From Prochlorococcus sp. AG-463-P14 (GTDB taxonomy: Bacteria > Cyanobacteriota > Cyanobacteriia > PCC-6307 > Cyanobiaceae), in contig QCRX01000004.1 of NCBI GenBank assembly GCA_003209275.1, forward strand, positions 1-40,764: a stretch of 40,764 bases of DNA, in the 5' to 3' direction. Made by a program: the position numbers and the translations under genes. Each line of letters opens with the position of its first letter. Positions within the stretch are counted from its first letter, which is position 1. The notes under the pieces were generated by a model. That model saw only the letters and a program-made list of their open reading frames with translations, had not been told where the DNA came from and searched no databases. Shown piece after piece: positions 32,901-40,764 of this stretch.

Positions 32901-33968
32901 TTAATTGGCAAACGGCTTCATTGCATTCCATATCCTTGTCATAAAATGAGATTGAGCTTTGATGCATTCAAACTGGCTATTTTTAAGCCTTAATTCTATA
33001 TCGTCATTTATATAATCTTTATAATATGGTTCATGGAAAAACTTGTAGAAATTCTCTAATAGAGTTGAAAAACTAGGGGAATCGGCTAATTGTATAGAAT
33101 CTGCCAATATAAAAGAACCACCTGGCTCTAGTACTCTCCAGCATTCTTCAATAACATTTTGCCTTGCCTTTGGTGGTAACTCGTGAAATAAAAAAATACA
33201 TGTTATCGCTTGCATACTCTCATCTGCAAATGGCATTTTTTCAGCATTCCCCCTAACAAGTTGTGCTAATTCGTTATTTCTACTATTTATAAGACGCGAA
33301 GCTTGTCGAAGATAAGAAGTAGACAGATCCATTCCTATTAGTTCAACTTCAGGAAGGGCTGAGCGGATCTGCAGAAGAGTTCTTCCTGTTCCTGTTGCGA
33401 TATCAAGAACTCTAAGACTAGCTGGATTGCGGGAATGAAAGCGCCTTAGACCTAATTTTAGAGGGGCAAGAACTCTTCTTCTCATTGCGTCAGCAGTCCC
33501 GTTGAAGAGAATTTCTACTTGTAAGTCATAAAGCCCTGCTGAGTGATCACTCAAATACCCATCTGTTTGATGGTGAAAATTTTGTAGGTAGTAGTCGGGA
33601 TATATTTCAGGGTCTATATTTTTTGGTATTTCACGAGTATTTCTTCTTTTCCGTCGTTCCCAGGTGGAGGGAAGGTCTCGCCAAATCAAGGGATATTTAC
33701 TTGCCCAATCAAGCCAGGGGGTATCAAAAAGTTGAGTTGTTGGGTATATGCCTTGCTCCGCTTCTTCCCAATCCACTTTTTCCAGTAATGACATTGAATG
33801 TCGAAGCTCTTTCAATAATTCTTTTGAAACAGGTGTTGTTACTGGAATTCCCCCTGGAGAGAATAATTCCATAACTTTTGTACTGAGCTCCTTATGGACA
33901 AGTCCTGCAAGGCCCTTTCCACCTTGCAGGGTTTGGTAAGCAATCTTGACTAGGTTTGGCGAAGTCAT
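32901..33968 (-). CDS. class I SAM-dependent methyltransferase
   Basis: A 355 aa protein whose C-terminal two thirds is a methyltransferase fold: motif I VLDIATGTGRTL, acidic end of strand 2 IGMDLSTSYLRQ, motif II/III ITCIFLFHELPP and post-motif EECWRVLEPGGSFILADSIQ. The N-terminal 165 residues are a family-specific region (HHQTDGYLSDHSAGLYDLQV precedes the fold). Related proteins occur across cyanobacteria and plastid-bearing plants as I recall; substrate is unknown. It differs from the ArsM-like protein and has no cysteine triad. Confidence 0.8.
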   Translation of the reverse strand: MTSPNLVKIAYQTLQGGKGLAGLVHKELSTKVMELFSPGGIPVTTPVSKELLKELRHSMSLLEKVDWEEAEQGIYPTTQLFDTPWLDWASKYPLIWRDLPSTWERRKRRNTREIPKNIDPEIYPDYYLQNFHHQTDGYLSDHSAGLYDLQVEILFNGTADAMRRRVLAPLKLGLRRFHSRNPASLRVLDIATGTGRTLLQIRSALPEVELIGMDLSTSYLRQASRLINSRNNELAQLVRGNAEKMPFADESMQAITCIFLFHELPPKARQNVIEECWRVLEPGGSFILADSIQLADSPSFSTLLENFYKFFHEPYYKDYINDDIELRLKNSQFECIKAQSHFMTRIWNAMKPFAN

Positions 33969-34036
33969 AAAGAAGATGTTGGCATATTTGATTTGTTTCT
34001 GCTGGTTCGATCATGAGAATCCAATTTCTCTTTGAA

Positions 34037-34339
34037 TCATTTGCAATATTTTTTTGGAATTTCTGCTAATAAGGCTTGCATTTCAGTCCAATCGTAGTTT
34101 GGCTCTAGTTGGATCAGTCCCCTTCTATATTTTTTTAGTATTGTTAGTGCATTCTTTGATTCTTGGCAGGCTAGATCCATATTCTTATCACGAAAACCCT
34201 GCTCTATCTTTTCCATGTGACTGTCAAAAATAGTGCGATAGTTCAATGAAAAAGAAGAGACGTTGTAAATGTCATCTTTGCTTCCTAATTGGTTAAAGTT
34301 TAATGTAATAAGAGAAATAATAGTTATGTACAAATGCAT
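34037..34339 (-). CDS. 100 aa probable secreted protein
   Basis: A short hydrophobic N-terminus (MHLYITIISLITLNFN) that may be a signal peptide is followed by a helical mature part (FDSHMEKIEQGFRDKNMDLA, ALTILKKYRRGLIQLEPNYD). Two cysteines (ACQESK and the penultimate residue) could pair. Unknown function. Confidence 0.5.
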   Translation of the reverse strand: MHLYITIISLITLNFNQLGSKDDIYNVSSFSLNYRTIFDSHMEKIEQGFRDKNMDLACQESKNALTILKKYRRGLIQLEPNYDWTEMQALLAEIPKKYCK

Positions 34340-34409
34340 GTATTTGACTTATCTATAGAAAGATAGAAGTTGTAAGTAAGTTTTGGTATTTTATATAAAT
34401 GAGTTATAT

Positions 34410-34461
34410 AACCCTTGTTTGATTCTGCTATAAAATTTTAAAGCAAAATCAAATAAGGGTT
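34410..34461 (-). terminator. long hairpin after glnA
   Basis: Two 20-base arms (AACCCTTGTTTGATTCTGCT and the inverse complement of AACCCTTATTTGATTTTGCT) match at 18 of 20, the others being G-U type, around a 12-base A/T loop. It lies 33 bases past the glnA stop. The following T-run is weak on the - strand, so it may stabilise the 3' end as well as terminate. Confidence 0.65.
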
Positions 34462-34493
34462 ATTTCTCTTACTCATTTCCTTTTATTGAAGGC

Positions 34494-35915
34494 TTAAGCA
34501 TCGTAGTACATTGTGAATTCATGCGGATGAGGTCTTTGACGTAATTGTTGAACTTCATCGTATTTAATCTCAATCCAATTATTGATAAAGTCGTCACTAA
34601 ATACATCCCCTTCTGTTAGATATTGCTTGTCTGCTGCAAGCGCTTCAAGGGCTCCATTAAGAGACGCTGGAACAGTATCAATACTCGCTAGTTTTTCATC
34701 AGGCAATTCAAATAAATCTACATCAACTCCTTCGCCTGGATCTATCCGATTCTTAATGCCATCTATGCCGGCCATCATCATTGCTGAGAAAGCCAAGTAA
34801 GGATTAGCCATTGCGTCACCTGACCTGAATTCCAATCTTTTAGCTTTTGGGCTTGGTCCTGTAAGTGGAATACGAACTGCGGCAGATCTATTACCTTGAG
34901 AATAGACTAGATTCACAGGTGCTTCAAATCCAGGAACAAGTCTCTTGTAGCTATTTGTTGTTGGGTTAGTGAAGGCTAAAAATGAAGGTGCATGTTTAAG
35001 TATTCCACCTATATACCATCTTGCAGATTGAGAAAGATTTGCATAAGTTCCTTCCCCAAAGAATAAAGGTTTTCCTCCTTTCCATAGACTTTGGTGTACG
35101 TGCATGCCAGTTCCATTGTCATTGAAAACAGGTTTAGGCATAAATGTAGCTGTTTTCCCATATTTTTTAGCGACATTTCTAACTACATATTTGTAGGTCA
35201 TCACGTTGTCTGCAGCTTCAATTAGCTGAGCAAACTTCATCCCTAATTCATGTTGCCCTGCACCTGCGACTTCATGATGATGCTTTTCAATTGGTATACC
35301 TAACTGACTCATTAGAAGAAGCATTTCTGATCGAATATCCTGAGCACTATCATTAGGTGCTACAGGGAAATACCCTTCTTTTAGTTGAATTTTGTATGCC
35401 AGATTTCCTCCTTCTTCAACTCTTCCAGAGTTCCAAGGAGCTTCAATGGTATCGACGCTATAGAAACAACCTCCTTCAGAGGAGCTATAGCGGACATCGT
35501 CAAAAAGAAAGAATTCGGGTTCTGGACCAAAAAATGCGGTATCAGCAAGTCCAGTACTTGAAAGGTATGCCAGAGCCTTTTGAGCCAAAGCTCTTGGACA
35601 GCGTGAATATGGCTCACCACTACGAGGTTCTTGAATCGAGCAAATTAAACTAAGTGTTTTATGACGGTAAAAGGGGTCTATCCAGGCTGTATTGGCGTCT
35701 GGCACCATCGACATGTCGGATTCATTGATCGCTTTCCAACCCCTTATCGAAGAGCCGTCAAAAGCAAGTCCAGTTTTAAACGCTTCCTCATCAACCATTT
35801 CAGATGTCACGGTTAAGTGTTGCCACTTTCCGTGCAGGTCTGTGAATTTGAGATCAATAAGTTCGATGCTTTCTTCCTTGATCAGACGTAGGACGTCCTG
35901 GGGAGATTTACCCAT
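34494..35915 (-). CDS. glnA: glutamine synthetase type I
   Basis: A 473 aa GSI subunit that makes glutamine from glutamate, ammonium and ATP, the entry point of nitrogen. Family motifs are all present: [52 protein letters not shown] and [15 protein letters not shown]. At the position of the Tyr that is adenylylated in E. coli (near NLYDLP) this protein has DLFELPDEK, a Phe, consistent with cyanobacterial GS not being controlled by adenylylation. The upstream region has a canonical NtcA-activated promoter. Start ATG ([15 protein letters not shown]) is family-typical. Confidence 0.97.
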   Translation of the reverse strand: MGKSPQDVLRLIKEESIELIDLKFTDLHGKWQHLTVTSEMVDEEAFKTGLAFDGSSIRGWKAINESDMSMVPDANTAWIDPFYRHKTLSLICSIQEPRSGEPYSRCPRALAQKALAYLSSTGLADTAFFGPEPEFFLFDDVRYSSSEGGCFYSVDTIEAPWNSGRVEEGGNLAYKIQLKEGYFPVAPNDSAQDIRSEMLLLMSQLGIPIEKHHHEVAGAGQHELGMKFAQLIEAADNVMTYKYVVRNVAKKYGKTATFMPKPVFNDNGTGMHVHQSLWKGGKPLFFGEGTYANLSQSARWYIGGILKHAPSFLAFTNPTTNSYKRLVPGFEAPVNLVYSQGNRSAAVRIPLTGPSPKAKRLEFRSGDAMANPYLAFSAMMMAGIDGIKNRIDPGEGVDVDLFELPDEKLASIDTVPASLNGALEALAADKQYLTEGDVFSDDFINNWIEIKYDEVQQLRQRPHPHEFTMYYDA

Positions 35916-35952
35916 GGCAAGTTGATGCGACCTAAGCAGCTAAAACTTATTG

Positions 35953-35994
35953 AAACTAGTCAGCACCTGGTTCTTGTTTTGTATCAACGAGTAC
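35953..35994 (-). promoter_or_regulatory. NtcA-activated promoter of glnA
   Basis: On the - strand GTA-N8-TAC (GTACTCGTTGATAC, 35994-35981) is an exact NtcA palindrome. Exactly 22 bases further lies TAGTTT (35958-35953), matching the -10 form TAN3T. This is the class II layout GTA-N8-TAC-N22-TAN3T typical of nitrogen-regulated cyanobacterial genes. It lies about 40 bases upstream of the glnA start. Confidence 0.88.
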
Positions 35995-36125
35995 CATTTT
36001 AAGACAGAATCATTATCAGCACTGACTTTTGTAGAATTTTTTTTGTTGGACTAAGTATTTTTGTTAACACGAAACTAGCTGATATCTCTTCAAGTCCTGT
36101 TAGCACCTATTGCAATCCTATAGAA

Positions 36126-36197
36126 ATGTTCGCTACAGACTACGTCGCCTGTTTAGGCTCAGACGCAAATGAACTAGATCAGGGCCTTGGCGATTAG
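36126..36197 (+). CDS. possible 23 aa leader peptide
   Basis: A short ATG frame (MFATDYVACLGSDANELDQG, LGD, stop) overlaps the TTG start of the aminotransferase by 11 bases. Such a layout could couple translation, but no good ribosome site is seen and it may be chance. Confidence 0.25.
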   Translation: MFATDYVACLGSDANELDQGLGD

Positions 36198-37371
36198 GCA
36201 AAAGTATCCCTCTGTTGATCAAACTCACCAAGCAGCTTTCCGGCCGATCTCTGTGCCGGAAAGACTTTTACTTGGTCCAGGCCCATCCAATTCACATCCT
36301 TCCGTCCTGGAAGCATTGTCCTTACCACCCATTGGACACCTCGATCCCTTTTATGTATCTCTAATGGGAGAGGTACAAGAATTATTGAGATATGTCTGGC
36401 AGACAGATAATCGCTTGACGCTTCCTATGAGTGGTACAGGTAGTGCTGCTATGGAAGCAACAATTGCGAATTCTGTTGAGCCAGGAGACACAGTTCTAGT
36501 AGCAATTAAAGGATATTTTGGTCATCGTCTTGCAGATATGGCATCTCGATATCAAGCCAAGGTAGAAACAATTAATAGGCCTTGGGGAGAAGTCTTTTCC
36601 TTAGAAGAATTAGAAACAGCAATTGTTAAATATCGACCAACCATTTTGGCAATAGTGCATGCTGAAACTTCTACAGGTGTCTGCCAACCAATGGAAGGAA
36701 TTGGAGATCTTTGTAGAAAATATGATTGTTTATTGCTTTTAGATACTGTTACTTCTTTAGGAGGTGTTCCTCTTTTCCTTGATTCTTGGAAAGTTGATCT
36801 GGCCTATAGCTGTACTCAAAAAGGTTTGAGTTGTCCTCCTGGCTTGGGACCTTTCACAATGAGTTCAAGAGCAGAGAAAAAACTTGCTAATCGCAAAGGT
36901 AAAGTTCCAAATTGGTACCTTGATGTTTCTTTGTTGAATAAATATTGGGGAAGTGATCGGGTGTATCACCATACTGCTCCAGTAAATATGAACTTTGGTA
37001 TTCGTGAGGCCCTTCGTTTATTGGCTGAGGAAGGTTTACAGAATGCTTGGGATCGTCACAGACTAAACGCTGAAAATCTTTGGACTGGACTCGAAAAACT
37101 AGGATTAGAACTCCATGTCTCTGAAGATTTACGCTTGCCTACACTAACCACTGTAAAAATCCCAGAGGGAGTAGATGGAAAGGCTTTTAGTCTCCATTTA
37201 CTTAATAAATATGGTATAGAAATAGGAGGTGGACTTGGTGATTTAGCAGGTAAAGTTTGGAGGATTGGCTTGATGGGATATAACTCAAACTCCGAGAATG
37301 TTGAGAGAGTTTTAAACGTCTTCGAGTCAGAACTACCTAATTTTCGCGAGAGTATTGTCTCCGCTGCATGA
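36187..37371 (+). CDS. alanine/serine-glyoxylate aminotransferase (class V PLP enzyme)
   Basis: A 394 aa class V aminotransferase of the AGT/SGAT type, which turns photorespiratory glyoxylate into glycine using alanine or serine. LLLGPGPSNSHP and HLDPFYVSLMGEVQELLRYV open it. SGTGSAAME (82-90) binds PLP phosphate; D186 pairs with the cofactor nitrogen and K212 (CTQKGLSCPPG) forms the Schiff base. No ATG precedes residue 60, so the TTG at 36187 is the probable start. The older name soluble hydrogenase subunit for this family is a misnomer. Its 3' end overlaps the convergent tadA by 35 bases. Confidence 0.9.
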   Translation: MAIRQKYPSVDQTHQAAFRPISVPERLLLGPGPSNSHPSVLEALSLPPIGHLDPFYVSLMGEVQELLRYVWQTDNRLTLPMSGTGSAAMEATIANSVEPGDTVLVAIKGYFGHRLADMASRYQAKVETINRPWGEVFSLEELETAIVKYRPTILAIVHAETSTGVCQPMEGIGDLCRKYDCLLLLDTVTSLGGVPLFLDSWKVDLAYSCTQKGLSCPPGLGPFTMSSRAEKKLANRKGKVPNWYLDVSLLNKYWGSDRVYHHTAPVNMNFGIREALRLLAEEGLQNAWDRHRLNAENLWTGLEKLGLELHVSEDLRLPTLTTVKIPEGVDGKAFSLHLLNKYGIEIGGGLGDLAGKVWRIGLMGYNSNSENVERVLNVFESELPNFRESIVSAA

Positions 37372-37831
37372 ACCATTCTTGAAGTTGTTTGCTTGCAATA
37401 TCTTTCATCACACCACTTTTTATAACTATGTGGTGATGAGAGCTTTTGTGGTTAGCAAGATCTAACGTCCCCCCAAAGGCTCCTCTCTTTGGATCAGAAG
37501 CTCCATAGATAACTTGTCCCATCCTTGCTTGAATCAAGGCCCCTGCACACATAGGACAAGGCTCTAGGGTCACTATCAGGGTGCAGTCGTTAAATCTCCA
37601 GTCATTTCTTATCCAAGCGGCTTGTCTCAAAGCAATCAATTCCGCATGCCCTAAAGGATCGCGTTGGCTTTCTCTTCTATTGCTTCCATGGCCTATGCAG
37701 TGGCCATTACTGTCGAGAATCAAGGCACTTACAGGTACTTCTCCATCCGCGCCTACCCTTTCAGCTCTTGTAATGAGCCTAGCCATCCATTTCTGGCAAT
37801 CTTCATCCTTTAGATCCAACGGACGCTTCAA
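37337..37831 (-). CDS. tadA: tRNA-specific adenosine deaminase
   Basis: A 164 aa cytidine-deaminase-fold enzyme that converts A34 of tRNA-Arg (ACG) to inosine, an essential decoding step. The zinc site is H62-A-E64 (HAELIALRQAA) and C92/C95 (PCPMCAGAL). VIYGASDPKRGAFGG and the C-terminal end fit TadA rather than a free-base deaminase. The gene's tail overlaps the aminotransferase gene end-to-end, and its start is about 70 bases from the divergent decarboxylase gene. Confidence 0.95.
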   Translation of the reverse strand: MKRPLDLKDEDCQKWMARLITRAERVGADGEVPVSALILDSNGHCIGHGSNRRESQRDPLGHAELIALRQAAWIRNDWRFNDCTLIVTLEPCPMCAGALIQARMGQVIYGASDPKRGAFGGTLDLANHKSSHHHIVIKSGVMKDIASKQLQEWFMQRRQYSREN

Positions 37832-37903
37832 ATGTTTTTTGGGCAGATTTCTTTAAGAACAATGCCATCAAGAGTGACAATGAGATATTCATTGCTTTAG
37901 TTC

Positions 37904-39319
37904 TTGGCTCGTAATTCCCAAATAAGTCAATCTTCTTCATTAGAGCCATTTGCGTCACCGGATTATCTAGATCCTCAATTGCAAAAAGTGCTTGAAGATG
38001 CTTGCTCCCTTCTTTGCCAATGGTTTGCGAAGGCGGGACAGACTGGTCCTTTGCCATTAGTTACAGGACTCCCAGAGATATCTCCACGTATGGAGGGTCT
38101 TTCGGGGGAAGCTTTGATGGCTGATATCCAGCTGCTGATGGATGGTTCATATCAGCCTTCTCACCCAGGGGCACTTGCCCACTTAGATCCGCCTCCTTTA
38201 ACTGCCTCGATTGTCGGCGACCTAATAAGTGCAGGATTAAACAACAATCTGTTGGCTGAAGAGTTGTCTCCAAGTCTTTCACGACTAGAGAGAAAGCTTT
38301 GTAAATGGTTTGCAGAACAATTAGGGATGCCTTTAGGCTCTGGTGGAGTTGCTGCAAGTGGAGGAACACTTAGTAACTTGATGGCTTTGGTTGTGGCTCG
38401 ACAGTTGTCTGGCCTTGAGTGTGATCCAAGTGCGGTTATTTTTGCTAGTGCTGATGCCCATGTTTCTTTAGCTAAGGCAATACGCGTGATGGGGTTGCCA
38501 TGTGATGCATTACAACGAGTTTGTACAAATACTCAAGGTCAGATTTCTCTAGAAGACTTGGAGGAGCAATTAAAACGGCTTAGATCTAAGGGTAGGAAAT
38601 GCTTTGCAGTTGTCGCGACAGCAGGCACTACCGTTAGAGGAGCAGTTGATCCTTTAGTTGAGCTCGCAAATTTAGCTTCTCGTGAGGGCCTCTGGCTTCA
38701 CATTGATGCAGCAATTGGAGGTGTTTTTGCGCTTTCAAAAACAACGTCTACTTTGATACGGGGAATTTCAGCCGCAGATTCAGTTAGTGTTAACCCACAG
38801 AAGTTATTGGGAATTACAAAAACTTCTTCTTTGCTTCTGATGGCAAGGAAATCAGATCTTAAAGCGGTATTTTCTACCGGACTTCCATATATTGAACCGG
38901 CCTGGGAGGAAGCGCATGGAGGAGAAATGGGCATTCAGGGAACAAGGTCTGCTGAAGTACTAAAACTATGGCTTGGTTTAAGGCAGCTGGGTAAGGATGG
39001 AATTAAGCAACTACTGGATCAATCTATTCTTCGGCGCAATTACCTTGAGCAGAAAATTGAGCCATCAAAGTTCAACTTATTAAGCGGTCCTCTACATTTG
39101 ATTGCAATGACGCCAAAAGGCTTAGACGATAATGCAGCTGCAGCATGGTCCGTATTAACTCGCAAATTTCTGTTGGAAAAGAAATTGATGCTTTCTAGAC
39201 CTATACACGAAGGACGTTATTACCTCAAAGCGGTAACTGGTAACCCTCATACAAGTCTCGAGCTATTAGAGCGATTGGCAATACTTTTGAACAATTCTGT
39301 TGAAATAACAAATCAATGA
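37904..39319 (+). CDS. group II PLP-dependent amino-acid decarboxylase
   Basis: A 471 aa fold-type I decarboxylase of the DDC/GadB/DABA decarboxylase superfamily. YQPSHPGALAHLDPPPL, GVAASGGTLSNLMALVVARQ, H186 (ADAHVSLAKA, stacks on PLP), D268 in HIDAAIGG and K300 in NPQKLLGITKTSSL are the expected cofactor residues. Substrate could be aspartate, glutamate, diaminobutyrate or an aromatic amino acid; sequence alone does not decide. A beta-alanine or polyamine role is possible in cyanobacteria. Translation seems to start from a TTG. It overlaps the next small gene by ATGA. Confidence 0.85.
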   Translation: MARNSQISQSSSLEPFASPDYLDPQLQKVLEDACSLLCQWFAKAGQTGPLPLVTGLPEISPRMEGLSGEALMADIQLLMDGSYQPSHPGALAHLDPPPLTASIVGDLISAGLNNNLLAEELSPSLSRLERKLCKWFAEQLGMPLGSGGVAASGGTLSNLMALVVARQLSGLECDPSAVIFASADAHVSLAKAIRVMGLPCDALQRVCTNTQGQISLEDLEEQLKRLRSKGRKCFAVVATAGTTVRGAVDPLVELANLASREGLWLHIDAAIGGVFALSKTTSTLIRGISAADSVSVNPQKLLGITKTSSLLLMARKSDLKAVFSTGLPYIEPAWEEAHGGEMGIQGTRSAEVLKLWLGLRQLGKDGIKQLLDQSILRRNYLEQKIEPSKFNLLSGPLHLIAMTPKGLDDNAAAAWSVLTRKFLLEKKLMLSRPIHEGRYYLKAVTGNPHTSLELLERLAILLNNSVEITNQ

Positions 39320-39510
39320 ATGAAATGCCTTCACGTAGCCGTTTAGTGGCAATCATCACTGGATTCTTCTCTATCTTAATCGGAATTGTCTACTTATTGT
39401 TGATAACTATTCTTGATGCTCGTGGTCCAATGGTCCCTCCTCCCCCTGAGGCCCTGGGCGGGGTGGTAGTTGCTGTTGATTCTTTTGAAGAGGCTCAACA
39501 ACCTTCCTAA
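39316..39510 (+). CDS. 64 aa small membrane protein with proline-rich tail
   Basis: One span (LVAIITGFFSILIGIVYLLL) after a basic start and then a tail ARGPMVPPPPEALGGV followed by an acidic end. The polyproline segment looks conserved. The ATGA overlap couples it to the decarboxylase gene. Its last 104 bases also encode, on the other strand, the end of the GTPase gene. Function unknown. Confidence 0.65.
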   Translation: MNEMPSRSRLVAIITGFFSILIGIVYLLLITILDARGPMVPPPPEALGGVVVAVDSFEEAQQPS

Positions 39511-40764
39511 AAGCAATTTTAAGGAATTGATTAAGTGACGAGTTACGGCGATTTAAGTCGTAATGATGCTGGACAACCTCTTGTATACCTCCATCACCCC
39601 AATCTTGGTCTTGCTGAAAGTAAGTAACAAAGCTTGCCCCTGCTACTCGAGTTAGCCATGCAGCAGCAACACCTTGAACCGCTCTACTTAATAAGAGACT
39701 AGGGAGACTTGTGCTTAGCGCAGTATCAATTATGGATACACCACCTTTAACTATTCCTAGTCCTGCCAGTGTCCTTCCAACTGATATGGCTAATTCCTGG
39801 GCTCTATCTTTAGTTAATTGAATTCCATATATACGTGCTATCTCTAATACCATTTGTGCATTAACTGCAGCTGCTCCTAGGAAATCAATACCAGGTAAGG
39901 GTGTCGCAATGACTACTCCACTGCTAATCCAACTGTAACGATCAATACGTAATCGAGCTTCTTTTTCTCGTTGTTTATCTAGTAGATCTCGTCCTGTATC
40001 GCCAAGATTTCGGCATTGTAAGAGAATATTGTCAGCAAGAAGTTCTTCTCCATCTTCATAAAGTACTTTTGCAAGATGTCTAAGAAGATTGTCGATTTCT
40101 GCAGCTGGTTGGATTGGATAGCTACCTGGACGAGGAATTGATTGTGGTGCTGCAGATGTTGAAAGGACATCTGCAGGCTCAATTAGACCTTTGCAATGTC
40201 CTCTAAGCAACGCCAGAAGTTTGCGTTCCTCTTGCTCTCCACGAAGGTCACATTTGTTAAGGATAATGAATAATCTTTTTCCTAAATTAGCAAGACTATT
40301 AATGACTTCTAACTCTGTAGAGCACAAATCACTGTCTACAACTACGAGCATAAGGTCAGCACGAATGGCAATTTGTTTAGCTTCTTTTTCTCTACTTCTT
40401 CCGCTTTTTCCGGCCTCAAAAATACCTGGCGTGTCAACTAATTGTAGTCCTCGGTTAAGACCCTTTAACCTAAGTCGATAACTTTTACTGCTAGTTGTTG
40501 AACCCATTCCAGGTCCAACCTTCCCAACGATTTTTTTAAGTAAGGCTCTAATAAGTGATGTCTTTCCACTAGAACCAGTACCGAAAACTACCACTACTAA
40601 ATCACCTCGATTAAGTTCCCTTTCAACTCTTTTCCGCTCTTCAATAAGACTTTTTCTGGCTATATTGTTATGTAGACGCTCCAAAAGTCTATCAATACTT
40701 TCTAAACTTTGTTTAGCAGCTTGATTTTTGGTACTTGGAGCTGTTCTGGCTTTATTCTTTCCTG
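39407..40764 (-). CDS. DUF697-type membrane-associated GTPase (5' end beyond window)
   Basis: A G-protein domain followed by a membrane-interacting domain. Numbered from a TTG at 40684: P-loop GTGSSGKTS (35-43), DTPGIF (G3) and NKCD (G4). The second half has hydrophobic helices VIATPLPGIDFLGAAAVNAQ and VGRTLAGLGIVKGGVSIIDT, as in DUF697/YcjF-like proteins. The frame stays open to the window edge with coding-like content (APSTKNQAAKQSLESIDRLL), so the true start probably lies outside and the TTG is unlikely to be it. The last 35 residues (NQQQLPPRPGPQGEEGPL and on) are antisense to the small proline-rich gene and may be a late extension. Role unknown; related proteins act in plastid and envelope maintenance. 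Confidence 0.85.
   Translation of the reverse strand, partial: GKNKARTAPSTKNQAAKQSLESIDRLLERLHNNIARKSLIEERKRVERELNRGDLVVVVFGTGSSGKTSLIRALLKKIVGKVGPGMGSTTSSKSYRLRLKGLNRGLQLVDTPGIFEAGKSGRSREKEAKQIAIRADLMLVVVDSDLCSTELEVINSLANLGKRLFIILNKCDLRGEQEERKLLALLRGHCKGLIEPADVLSTSAAPQSIPRPGSYPIQPAAEIDNLLRHLAKVLYEDGEELLADNILLQCRNLGDTGRDLLDKQREKEARLRIDRYSWISSGVVIATPLPGIDFLGAAAVNAQMVLEIARIYGIQLTKDRAQELAISVGRTLAGLGIVKGGVSIIDTALSTSLPSLLLSRAVQGVAAAWLTRVAGASFVTYFQQDQDWGDGGIQEVVQHHYDLNRRNSSLNQFLKIAFRKVVEPLQKNQQQLPPRPGPQGEEGPLDHEHQE

Noticed and set aside
35357-35653. Frames of 98 and 79 codons opposite or within glnA
   Set aside because: Shadows of a strongly conserved gene.
37803-38057. 84-codon - strand frame between tadA and the decarboxylase
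   Set aside because: Antisense to the start of the decarboxylase and overlapping tadA; no domain or ribosome site.
1-40764. tRNA, rRNA, CRISPR array, insertion sequence, phage genes, attachment site, glutamine riboswitch and Yfr1
   Set aside because: Scanned by eye for T-arm consensus, direct spaced repeats, transposase motifs and the known RNA core motifs; none found. A covariance-model search would be decisive.

Overview
The window reads as a stretch of chromosome from a marine picocyanobacterium, most probably a Prochlorococcus (an AT-rich, perhaps low-light, lineage). Supporting this are the oxygenic phototroph genes psb28 and a GUN4-domain gene, a cyanobacterial type I glutamine synthetase with a textbook NtcA promoter, AT-rich codon use, very short intergenic gaps and many tiny membrane proteins. 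Clade assignment is inference; no rRNA or tRNA gene was recognised.

Layout. 1-7.1 kb: the tail of a cupin-like gene, a DUF1330-like gene, several small unknown genes, then a two-gene SbcD-like nuclease / SbcC-Rad50-like ATPase operon whose ATPase has no zinc hook. 7.2-13.8 kb: a low-density accessory region made mostly of 29-85 aa single-span membrane proteins on both strands. It also holds an ArsM-like methyltransferase with a perfect hairpin in its leader, two paralogous proteins sharing a TQNECIER...CNGG tail, and a strong orphan terminator that suggests an unannotated transcript. 13.9-20.8 kb: an EamA-family permease, DNA primase dnaG, an unknown gene, a small HEAVH metalloprotease candidate, and the SOS mutagenesis pair umuD-umuC. 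umuC is broken by a small out-of-frame deletion. A LexA-like palindrome lies inside a hairpin between rlmH and umuD, and rlmH is followed upstream by two small conserved genes.

21.1-27.2 kb is a dense housekeeping block on the + strand: rsmA-ispE-DUF3082, a 31 aa membrane peptide, pdhB-secD-secF and a small conserved gene. 27.2-32.3 kb carries two overlapping AI-2E/PerM-family permeases, psb28 and mnmH on the - strand, then a GUN4-domain gene and an RsbW-type ATPase on the + strand. 32.1-35.9 kb (- strand) carries small cyanobacterial unknowns, a SAM methyltransferase and glnA. 36.2-40.8 kb holds a serine/alanine-glyoxylate aminotransferase (photorespiration), tadA, a PLP decarboxylase with a small membrane partner, and a DUF697-type GTPase running off the right edge.

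Functionally the core half covers translation fidelity (rsmA, rlmH, mnmH, tadA), secretion (secDF), carbon and nitrogen entry (pdhB, glnA, the aminotransferase), isoprenoid synthesis (ispE) and photosystem or chlorophyll assembly (psb28, gun4). The left half is stress and DNA-repair related plus lineage-specific small proteins. The most unusual items are the broken umuC with its hairpin-embedded SOS box, the hookless Rad50-like protein, the paralogous CNGG-tail proteins, and the perfect 13-bp leader hairpin.
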